DNA from: an uncultured Bacteroides sp.
Lineage (GTDB): Bacteria; Bacteroidota; Bacteroidia; Bacteroidales; Bacteroidaceae
DNA length: 5,808 nt
Direction of reading: 5' to 3'
NCBI GenBank assembly: GCA_900557355.1
Contig: USSR01000456.1
Coordinates: 1-5,808, forward strand
This document shows positions 1 through 5,808 of the stretch, piece by piece. The notes under the pieces were generated by a model. It worked only from the letters and a program-made list of their open reading frames with translations. It was not told the origin of the DNA and did not search any database. The first letter of the stretch is position 1; each line of letters starts with the position of its first letter. The translations under genes and the position numbers were made by a program.

Positions 1-387
1 GGCAGAAGCACAAAGATGCCCTCTATCATAACCTTGTTTTCCAAAATCTGCTTGTACACGTTGATACTGTGAACCAATAGCTGGATCTGCATCAAAAGGT
101 TCATCACTACGTGACACATTTTGCTGTTTTGTTTGATTGTCAAACCGAAATGCAATCCAACGGGAATGTTTCTTACTCTTATCGTATTCCATACTGAAAG
201 AGGTTACTTTCTGTCCATTGAATGTCGTATAGTGAGTTACAAACACATCGTTTGCACCATTGCGAAGGGCAGGAAGTTCTACGATACCGGTGGCAAAATT
301 ATTGGAGTTGTTGTTTTCATCTTTATCACAAGCACAGAAGCTTATGCACAACAGACTCAATAAAAGATACTTTTCTAAATATTTCAT
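1..387 (-). CDS. DNA/RNA non-specific endonuclease lipoprotein (NUC1 / EndoG-like), 3' part missing
   Basis: This gene starts at ATG 387-385 and stays open to base 1, giving 129 residues; the rest lies outside the window. Residues 1-19 form a lipoprotein signal peptide (Lys2, Lys6, then a Leu-rich core) ending FCA before Cys20. The -3 Phe is an unusual but hydrophobic lipobox residue. Cys20 is followed by DKDENNN, which resembles the Bacteroidota lipoprotein export signal K-(D/E)2, so the protein is probably exposed on the cell surface. The visible end reads GYDRGHLCASA, with DRGH at residues 121-124. In the Serratia nuclease/EndoG (beta-beta-alpha metal) family this motif supplies the catalytic His, here His124. 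The metal-binding Asn and the rest of the fold should follow downstream. By family, it would cut DNA and RNA without sequence preference. It lies downstream of the TBDR/DUF5689/DUF6359 genes on the same strand, but a strong terminator intervenes. No clear Shine-Dalgarno is seen; the leader is AT-rich, as is usual in Bacteroidota. The family call rests mainly on the DRGH context and is firm. Confidence 0.9.
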   Translation of the reverse strand, partial: MKYLEKYLLLSLLCISFCACDKDENNNSNNFATGIVELPALRNGANDVFVTHYTTFNGQKVTSFSMEYDKSKKHSRWIAFRFDNQTKQQNVSRSDEPFDADPAIGSQYQRVQADFGKQGYDRGHLCASA

Positions 388-514
388 ATTTCAATTCTTA
401 TGATAACCTACGATACATATCCCTATTTCCTGTATAAGAGGAAAAGAAAAAATATCTCAAAGAGAAAACTCAATTTCTCCTTTGAGATATTTTTGTTATA
501 CTAGTCTAATACTA
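388..514. other. Intergenic region before the nuclease gene
   Basis: These 127 bases separate the stop codon of the 677-residue lipoprotein from the start codon of the nuclease. About 47 of them form the hairpin terminator at 448-494. The remaining 60 bases (388-447) are the only space for a separate nuclease promoter after that terminator. On the minus strand I looked for the Bacteroides primary-sigma pattern (TTTG at about -33, TAnnTTTG at about -7). I found only weak partial matches, for example TATCGTAG reading leftward from about base 417, with no TTTG at the right distance. A promoter here is therefore plausible from layout but not supported by sequence. Confidence 0.6.
448..494 (-). 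terminator. Rho-independent terminator, nearly symmetrical and possibly bidirectional
   Basis: The arms 448-467 and 474-494 pair over 20 bp with one unpaired C (479 or 480) and a six-base loop (468-473, ACTCAA). The stem core is TATCTCAAA against TTTGAGATA. The minus-strand copy runs into TTTTTTCTTTTC, a good U-tract just after the stop codon at 515-517, so it should end the TBDR-DUF5689-DUF6359 transcript. Its base-paired A/T ends also give a T-run on the plus strand, so it could stop transcription from the other side too, although no plus-strand gene is visible nearby. The stem is AT-rich, which is common for terminators in this phylum. Partial readthrough into the nuclease cannot be excluded. 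Confidence 0.85.
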
Positions 515-2548
515 TCATTTCAGCTTGACACCAAAGACTGCACCACGTTCTTTGTCTGTCGAAAATTTAATCTTAGAATTAGCAGTGATGCCAATTAAAG
601 TATATTCGTGATAGTCTGTATCAGTAACGGGCACAATTGTAAAAGCAGTTCCCGAACCTGAAAAGCCTGTATTCGCAATCAAACTCACCGTCTTTGAAGC
701 CTCACCACCTTCAAAAGTACCTCCACCTACAATTTCTACAGTTAGACTTGTACCATTCTTACCACTCCAAGCAACAGAATAAAAAGATAATTTTGTTTTT
801 ACAGTCCCTAGAGCGTCAGATGTCCATGTTCCAGCAACGCCATTTTTTCCCAACTTTAAACTAGCAAATTCATTCACAGTACAATTATAATAGAAATCGA
901 CTTTAGAATCAGAAGTAGTAGGCATTGCTATATTACTTTCGTATGGATCCAGCTCTGGATCTGGTTCCGGATCTACTCCTCCACCGTCTACGATTCCACC
1001 ATCTGTCGTTTTTAAACTAGCATCATCAACCAATAAATTTCCTCCAGGTTTCTTCGAGTTCATTACAAGCAAACATATCTTTTTCTGCTCTAATAAAGTA
1101 AATGTATAACTTTTAACCACCCAATCAGCATTAGTCAAATCATTGGCATAATCACCATACTTGTAATCATTTCCACCAATTACACCATCATCACCAATTG
1201 GTACATAACCTAAAGCTGCACTTGCTGTACTTCCTGCTGTTGCAGCTTTTAAATATGCACTAAAAGTATAAGTACCAGCCTTCAATGTCATTTCTGTACT
1301 GCCTAGGCGCTTATTACTTTGTGGGTCACCCTTTACCAAAACGGACGAAGCACCACTCCGTTTATCAGTAGACTGTTCAAGAGTCGCACTACTTGCTGTA
1401 GATGCAGACTTCCAACCTGTCGGATATCCATCTGCCCAGTTTTCAAATCCTCCATTAGTTAATAACTCTGTACCTTCTCCTGGGGTTTCTCCACCACCTT
1501 GGCCTTTTCCTGCTTGAATATCATCTAAACGATAGCTTAAAGCTTCTGTGCTACTTGTACTAGTATATTTGAATCCAACAAAACCCGTTTGTCCTGCATA
1601 ACTATCCAACTTAGCTTCCAATGGCACCCATGTGTTATCAGTTGTAGGCATCCCATCAATTGTCAGCTTACTAGATTCCATCTTACCATTCACTAATTTC
1701 AAGAAGTAAACTTCCAAATTAGAATTAGCAGCTGCTGTTGCATAATTATAAACCGCACACTTGAAAGAGACAGTCTTATCTGCGATTTCATCAACCTTAA
1801 AAGCCGGAGTTACGAACCAACATTCAAAATTACTACCTGAAGCATTGTAAGAAGTAGCCTGAATATATTTATCTGTATTATTAAAGATTTTTCCTTGCCA
1901 ACGTCTACCACCAGCAACAGCTACATTATACCAATTTGCCAAAAGATAATCGTTATTATTTACTGCATCATCAAAAGTAGCAGAGAATGAGTTCACAGGA
2001 TTAGAATCATCCAGTCCGAGAGGATTATCCGGATCTGTTTCACCACTTCCACCAACATCTTTACCATCTAATGTCGCTGCAGTTGTACTCTTCACTCCTG
2101 GAAATCCATAGAATTTTTCCAATGAACCCTGGATAGCAAGAATATGTCCCAAATTAGTGGCATTTTCTGCAAGGTTTAATTTCGAATACAGCTCTGTTCC
2201 AGAACTTAATTGCACGCAAACACAATTCTTTACATTTGTCTCTGTTGCACTAGCAGCTATCAACAGATTATTTTTAGCTGTAAATGGTGCTGCAAATTTT
2301 GCACTTCCAGAAGGATCTTCGTAATTTTCTACAGTACCCACAATATATCCTTGCACCCAAGCAATTGTACCGTCTTGTTTCTGTTGTGCTGCTTCTATGC
2401 TATATGGATTTTCTTTCGTACCATCACCCGTCAATCCCGGAACATCACCTTCTCCCAATATATCATAAGGAGCCGGTACATCACTACATGAACTAAATGT
2501 GAACACCGCAAGCAGTGTCAAGAATAAAGCATTTAGAATCTTTTTCAT
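515..2548 (-). CDS. Multidomain surface lipoprotein: DUF6359-like, choice-of-anchor-J-like and CBM-like domains
   Basis: This is a complete 677-residue protein. Residues 1-20 are a signal peptide (KK, Leu-rich core) ending FSS before Cys21, so it is a lipoprotein; SDVPAPYD follows. Residues about 45-162 match the DUF6359 pattern, an OB-fold-like domain: ENPYSIEAA, then AWVQGYIVG (63-71), NNLLIA (93-98), VQLSSG, LNL, NLGHILAIQGSLEKFYG. Residues about 185-347 look like a choice-of-anchor J/DUF5017 beta-sandwich, with FDDAVNN near the start, CWFVTPAF (243-250) and SYRLDDIQ at the end. After a Gly-rich linker, about 361-515 resembles a CBM4/9-type jelly roll (LLTNGGFENW, then TYTFSAYLKA, ending LLVDDASLK). 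An acidic Pro linker (526-535) leads to a beta-rich domain (537-677) I cannot name. It starts 20 bp after the DUF5689 gene and is probably co-transcribed. No catalytic motif is visible, so I infer a binding role for a partner or ligand of the TBDR. In sampled lines it looks more AT-rich than the receptor gene; I did not count the whole gene. Confidence 0.88.
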   Translation of the reverse strand: MKKILNALFLTLLAVFTFSSCSDVPAPYDILGEGDVPGLTGDGTKENPYSIEAAQQKQDGTIAWVQGYIVGTVENYEDPSGSAKFAAPFTAKNNLLIAASATETNVKNCVCVQLSSGTELYSKLNLAENATNLGHILAIQGSLEKFYGFPGVKSTTAATLDGKDVGGSGETDPDNPLGLDDSNPVNSFSATFDDAVNNNDYLLANWYNVAVAGGRRWQGKIFNNTDKYIQATSYNASGSNFECWFVTPAFKVDEIADKTVSFKCAVYNYATAAANSNLEVYFLKLVNGKMESSKLTIDGMPTTDNTWVPLEAKLDSYAGQTGFVGFKYTSTSSTEALSYRLDDIQAGKGQGGGETPGEGTELLTNGGFENWADGYPTGWKSASTASSATLEQSTDKRSGASSVLVKGDPQSNKRLGSTEMTLKAGTYTFSAYLKAATAGSTASAALGYVPIGDDGVIGGNDYKYGDYANDLTNADWVVKSYTFTLLEQKKICLLVMNSKKPGGNLLVDDASLKTTDGGIVDGGGVDPEPDPELDPYESNIAMPTTSDSKVDFYYNCTVNEFASLKLGKNGVAGTWTSDALGTVKTKLSFYSVAWSGKNGTSLTVEIVGGGTFEGGEASKTVSLIANTGFSGSGTAFTIVPVTDTDYHEYTLIGITANSKIKFSTDKERGAVFGVKLK

Positions 2549-2568
2549 AATTATATGTGTTAATTGAA

Positions 2569-3411
2569 TTAATTATTTCGTTTGATATCGCTTAAAGTAC
2601 GAACAACAACCTCCCACTGGTTATTGTAACGCAACAAAATACCTGTAATATTTACACTACCTTGCGGCATTACTTCCATTGAGAAGTTTGCATAAGCACT
2701 GGTATAAAGGAATAGATTACTTCCACTCTGCGTACCGTCAGCATAAGTGAAATAACGTTTTACTGAACCTTCATCTCCTGGAGCATAAGTCGCTGTTCCA
2801 TCTGCTTCGGAAAGTTTTATATCTTTGAAAGTAACCAGTACCGGAGCTTCTTTCAAGTCTATAGCAGCAAGATTAGCTGGAGTAGTAATTTCAATCGGTG
2901 TCAGTTCTGGATAGTATAATTTAGGTTCATTAATCAGACGTACATGTTGTTTCCATACATATTCCGGCATACGGCCTACAGAATTATTATATACTGTTCC
3001 GATCTGTGCCTGTTTACGATAGCTACCTATCTGCAAACCCTTACAGTCGATTACCACTTTCTGTCCTACCGGGCAGAATGCATACAATCCGGTTGCATTA
3101 ACACCGATAACGATAGCACCTGTCTCATCTGCTACCACCAGCTTCTTATATAAGTTTCCACTTTCGTCATCGCAGGTAATCACTCCTTCAATGCGCGTTT
3201 CACCTTCGATAGTGGTATAGGTATCTTTACTTGTATCGATGAAATCATTGTATTTCTCTTTCAGCGCAGCTATTGAAATAGTACGTCCTTCCGGGATTGA
3301 ATTATTGCCATAAGCATTTCCCGTCACCGGATCATCATAGTTCTCACAGGAAGTGAGACCTGCGCCACATAGCAGCAATCCGGTACATAATATAGTTAGT
3401 AATTTCTTCAT
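2569..3411 (-). CDS. DUF5689 domain lipoprotein, probable TBDR partner
   Basis: This is a complete 280-residue protein. The start at 3411 is preferred over an in-frame ATG at 3456. It gives a proper signal peptide (MKKLL, hydrophobic core, LTS before Cys22) and has an AAAGGAAG ribosome site eight bases upstream. After Cys22 come ENYDD, acidic residues that may favour surface export. The DUF5689 region spans roughly residues 44-278. An ISIAALKEKY segment is followed by an OB-fold-like half (about 72-138: RIEGVITCDD, KLVVADETGAIVIGV, GQKVVIDCKGLQIG). A second half (about 190-278: VLVTFKDIKL, a beta-hairpin region, GSVNITGILLRYNNQWEVVVRT) has the look of another OB-like barrel. Proteins of this family in Bacteroidota commonly sit next to TBDR genes; their molecular function is not established. 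The gene lies 47 bp after the receptor and 20 bp before the DUF6359 lipoprotein. It takes the place SusD would have in a glycan locus but shows no SusD-like TPR features. A binding role is inferred. Confidence 0.88.
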   Translation of the reverse strand: MKKLLTILCTGLLLCGAGLTSCENYDDPVTGNAYGNNSIPEGRTISIAALKEKYNDFIDTSKDTYTTIEGETRIEGVITCDDESGNLYKKLVVADETGAIVIGVNATGLYAFCPVGQKVVIDCKGLQIGSYRKQAQIGTVYNNSVGRMPEYVWKQHVRLINEPKLYYPELTPIEITTPANLAAIDLKEAPVLVTFKDIKLSEADGTATYAPGDEGSVKRYFTYADGTQSGSNLFLYTSAYANFSMEVMPQGSVNITGILLRYNNQWEVVVRTLSDIKRNN

Positions 3412-3419
3412 AATTGTTT

Positions 3420-3427
3420 CTTCCTTT
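3420..3427 (-). promoter_or_regulatory. Shine-Dalgarno-like site fixing the DUF5689 start
   Basis: The minus strand reads AAAGGAAG here, eight bases before ATG 3411-3409. It is the best ribosome-binding match in front of any gene in this window; the others have only AT-rich leaders. It supports the start at 3411 and argues against the in-frame ATG at 3456, whose extra 15 residues (MCSYQSKTIRKEETI) would bury the signal peptide. Confidence 0.7.
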
Positions 3428-3458
3428 CTTATTGTTTTGGATTGATAACTACACATTC

Positions 3459-5808
3459 TTAAAACCTATAACCAATGTTCAAGAAAGCGTTGAACGGGAA
3501 TGCGTAGAAATACTTAGAGTTCTTAGAAAACTTGTAAACACGTGCGTCACCGTCTTTGTAATTATCATCACGGTTTTGTTCGAAACCGCCTGTACGCAAA
3601 TCTGTATTGTTCAAGATATTAGTCAAACTCAAATTAAGGCTAATGCTCTTTCCATTACGTAAACGAATGTATTTTCCGATGGAAGCATCCAACATAAATC
3701 CACCATCCAGTTTCTCCTGACCTGGTACATGGAGAACCGGATTTCCATTAGCATCTACGCCGGCACCATTTTTATCCAATACGCTGCCAAGACGACGATA
3801 GCTTGAGAAATCGATATATACACGATCATAATAGTTTCCGGTCAAATTGAAGAACCAACCTTTTACGTTATAATCCAAAGCAAGGCTATAAGCAGAAAGC
3901 GGAGTACCATTAGCACGCATACCTTTAGCATAAACACGATCGAGGTTTGACTCATTCTCACTTTCATATGTCAATACAGCATCCGGATTATTGGCGTATT
4001 TAGCTTCACTCCAAGTACCGATAGCCGTCAATGAAAGTTCACTTGTCAACTTAAAGGTAGCCGCTGCTTCTATTCCCCAATGTTCCTTTTCAATGCCATT
4101 CATAGAAAGATAAGTGAAACGTGCTTCGCTATCATTATAAAAAGCATCCATTTCTACCTGATTCTGGAAGCGAGTGTAATAACCAGTCAAACGTCCCATC
4201 ACCCATGGAGTGTTGAAGTTATAAGTCAAATCACCACCAATGATGCGCTCTGTTTTCAAGTCTCTCACAAAGTCATTCTTAATACGTGGAGCAATAAAAG
4301 AGTTATAGGCCAACGGTGCACGTTCTTCATATCCGGCATTCAACGTGAAAGAATGGTTACCATTGATAGCCCAATTCAAACCGGCTTTTATACCTCCTTC
4401 AAGGAATTTAGCCGTACCGCTGCTACCAAGTGATTTCAACGGAGCACGTCCGTTTCTCATCAATCCATCGCGGAACATCTGTGTAGATCCTATCTTACCG
4501 GAAGCAAAATAGTTTAATGACCCGCCATTGTTACCCTGATAACGCACCCATGCACTCTGCTTATTCACATAGATGTTATAATCATAACCAAATTTATCAC
4601 CTTCACCAATACGGCGGTTAGGATTATCAAGATCATTTTGCACCATACTGGAACTAGCTCCATGATCGCGCACTGCAAATTTGTCGACGTCAGTATAAAG
4701 CTGTCCGCCCAGCAAATCCTTCATTTTTTTATAATGCATACCTTTGGTTGTATTCACGGCAACTCCCGCAATGTAGCTGTTGTGTTCATTCCATTGATGA
4801 TTGAATACCGAACTAAGGTTGAAAGCCAACTGATCATCATGACGTTCTTCTACATAATAAAGTGTCTCTTTACCTAATGCATTCGCCTGTTTATTGGCAA
4901 AATAAAGAGCATCCCAATCTAACTGACGATAAGCTTTATTATTTTTCCAATTATCTGTAACTTCATTAAACTGCTGCAATTCATCGGCAGTAGGAACAGA
5001 TTCCCATACATCAAAGATTGAGCTAGGCAACTTTTTATAATAATCCGGGCGTGGATCGGCCGCATTACCATTCCAGCCTAGAGCACTTTTCCCATAGTTG
5101 GAATATTTGAATCCGGCACTTGTCACTAACTTCTTATTATCATCAATGGTGAAATTCCATGAAGCAATAGCCGATGGTTCGAACTGACGTACAATACGTG
5201 CATTTCGTTTTTCTCCATTCTGATATCCCCAGTTCGGATTATAATAATGACTGTTCGCTAAATAATAAGCTTCTTCGGTTGCCGCCATTTGCTGTCCTCT
5301 CTCTGTCGGTGTTCCCCAAGTTGCCAAAGAGAGACTATGGCGTTCGTTGAATACTTTCTCCGCACCGAGAAAGTAAGAAAAAGAATTATATTTGATTCCT
5401 TCAATATTTCCCTCATTACCCCAGCGATAACCCAATGATCCGGTAAATGCCCAACCATTGTTCATCAGACCTGTAGAATAAGTATACATTCCACGCAAAA
5501 TGTAGTTGCGGTTACTACCTGACAGTGTTAGTTTTGAGCCGGCCGCATATTGGCTGGCACGTAAATTGATATTGGTGGCACCTCCTATCGCGCCAAAAGT
5601 AAAGTTGTTAAATTCAAAAGGACCGATCCCTTCCTTATTACGGGTAGCATCGTTCAATCCTCCTATTAATCCGTAGCTGAAACGTCCTGTTTCTGCATCA
5701 TTAAACTGTACCCCATTGATATACATGTCACTATACTGGGAATCATATCCCCTCACACGAAATCTCATTGGGCTAAACAGATAACCTACATTTGACAGAT
5801 AAACATCA
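3459..5808 (-). CDS. TonB-dependent outer-membrane receptor, N-terminus missing
   Basis: The reading frame is open to the right edge, so the internal Met at 5768 is not the start: 13 in-frame codons (DVYLSNVGYLFSP) precede it. The visible part is 782 residues. Residues 14-83 are the end of the plug domain: RFRVRGYDSQYSDMYINGV, FNDAETGRFSYGLIGGLND and IGGATNINLR, the typical plug close. The rest is a beta-barrel of alternating strands with long Tyr/Trp/Asn-rich loops. It ends FNAFLNIGYRF, with the terminal aromatic residue used for outer-membrane assembly. Missing upstream are the signal peptide, probably a carboxypeptidase-regulatory-like (CarboxypepD_reg) domain, and the start of the plug. 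The family imports ligands across the outer membrane using TonB-ExbBD energy. It heads an apparent operon with the DUF5689 and DUF6359 lipoproteins. No SusD follows, which sets it apart from SusC-type glycan importers. The ligand cannot be read from the sequence; an iron chelate, peptide, or nucleic-acid-derived ligand all remain possible. Confidence 0.93.
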   Translation of the reverse strand, partial: DVYLSNVGYLFSPMRFRVRGYDSQYSDMYINGVQFNDAETGRFSYGLIGGLNDATRNKEGIGPFEFNNFTFGAIGGATNINLRASQYAAGSKLTLSGSNRNYILRGMYTYSTGLMNNGWAFTGSLGYRWGNEGNIEGIKYNSFSYFLGAEKVFNERHSLSLATWGTPTERGQQMAATEEAYYLANSHYYNPNWGYQNGEKRNARIVRQFEPSAIASWNFTIDDNKKLVTSAGFKYSNYGKSALGWNGNAADPRPDYYKKLPSSIFDVWESVPTADELQQFNEVTDNWKNNKAYRQLDWDALYFANKQANALGKETLYYVEERHDDQLAFNLSSVFNHQWNEHNSYIAGVAVNTTKGMHYKKMKDLLGGQLYTDVDKFAVRDHGASSSMVQNDLDNPNRRIGEGDKFGYDYNIYVNKQSAWVRYQGNNGGSLNYFASGKIGSTQMFRDGLMRNGRAPLKSLGSSGTAKFLEGGIKAGLNWAINGNHSFTLNAGYEERAPLAYNSFIAPRIKNDFVRDLKTERIIGGDLTYNFNTPWVMGRLTGYYTRFQNQVEMDAFYNDSEARFTYLSMNGIEKEHWGIEAAATFKLTSELSLTAIGTWSEAKYANNPDAVLTYESENESNLDRVYAKGMRANGTPLSAYSLALDYNVKGWFFNLTGNYYDRVYIDFSSYRRLGSVLDKNGAGVDANGNPVLHVPGQEKLDGGFMLDASIGKYIRLRNGKSISLNLSLTNILNNTDLRTGGFEQNRDDNYKDGDARVYKFSKNSKYFYAFPFNAFLNIGYRF

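Noticed and set aside
121..437. Two plus-strand open frames opposite the nuclease gene and its leader (71 and 80 codons).
   Set aside because: They overlap the minus-strand nuclease, whose signal peptide and DRGH motif are clear. Their translations show no domain and have no plausible ribosome site.
388..447. Sigma-type promoter for the nuclease on the minus strand.
   Set aside because: Only partial -7 matches are present, with no TTTG at the expected distance, so it is not reported as a site.
936..975. Short Asp/Glu-Pro repeat (PEPDPELDP) as a possible functional repeat.
   Set aside because: It is too short and is typical of an extracellular interdomain linker.
2210..2496. Two plus-strand frames (70 and 93 codons) opposite the DUF6359 region.
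   Set aside because: They are antisense shadows, Cys/Ile/Tyr-rich and low in recognisable motifs, lying fully inside a well-supported gene.
3412..3456. Upstream ATG at 3456 as the start of the DUF5689 protein.
   Set aside because: It would add 15 residues before the signal peptide, while the ATG at 3411 has a Shine-Dalgarno match and gives a normal lipoprotein leader.
4080..4877. Plus-strand frames opposite the TBDR barrel (117 and 79 codons).
   Set aside because: These are antisense shadows of a continuous receptor frame; no domain, signal or ribosome site is seen.
5258..5458. Minus-strand 66-codon frame inside the TBDR gene.
   Set aside because: It overlaps the receptor in another frame and has no recognisable content.
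5766..5768. ATG at 5768 as the true start of the TBDR.
   Set aside because: The frame stays open to the window edge, and the Met lies inside the plug domain; no signal peptide follows it.

Overview
The window looks like a chromosomal segment from a gut-type Bacteroidota, most likely Bacteroides or a close relative. The reasons are a TonB-dependent receptor (TBDR) of the Bacteroidetes type, three lipoprotein signal peptides each ending in a Cys followed by polar or acidic residues, the presence of DUF5689 and DUF6359-type proteins (families known mainly from this phylum), and AT-rich translation start regions. No database was searched. All family names come from reading the translations.

All four genes lie on the minus strand, so transcription runs from high to low coordinates. 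From the right edge: (1) 5808-3459, a TBDR missing its N-terminus at the window edge; (2) 3411-2569, a DUF5689 lipoprotein; (3) 2548-515, a 677-residue lipoprotein with a DUF6359-like N-terminal domain, a choice-of-anchor-J-like domain, a CBM-like jelly roll and an unassigned C-terminal domain; (4) 387-1, the first 129 residues of a lipoprotein DNA/RNA non-specific endonuclease, cut off just after its DRGH catalytic motif. The first three are tightly spaced (47 and 20 bp) and are probably one operon. A strong, nearly symmetrical hairpin with T-tracts on both sides (448-494) follows gene 3 and separates it from the nuclease.

The likely joint role is capture and import at the cell surface. The TBDR would be the outer-membrane gate, and the two lipoproteins would be surface or periplasmic binding partners. 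No SusD homologue lies between the receptor and its downstream genes, so this is not a standard glycan-uptake SusCD pair. Two of the lipoproteins carry OB-fold-like domains, and the next gene encodes a nuclease with a surface-export-like signal. The most economical hypothesis is therefore scavenging of extracellular nucleic acid, or of its phosphate or nucleosides. This is inference: co-regulation of the nuclease with the other three genes is not shown, and the substrate of the TBDR cannot be read from the sequence.

The only non-coding stretch over 100 bp is 388-514, which holds the terminator and the nuclease leader. I saw no tRNA, rRNA, CRISPR array, IS element or integrase in the window.
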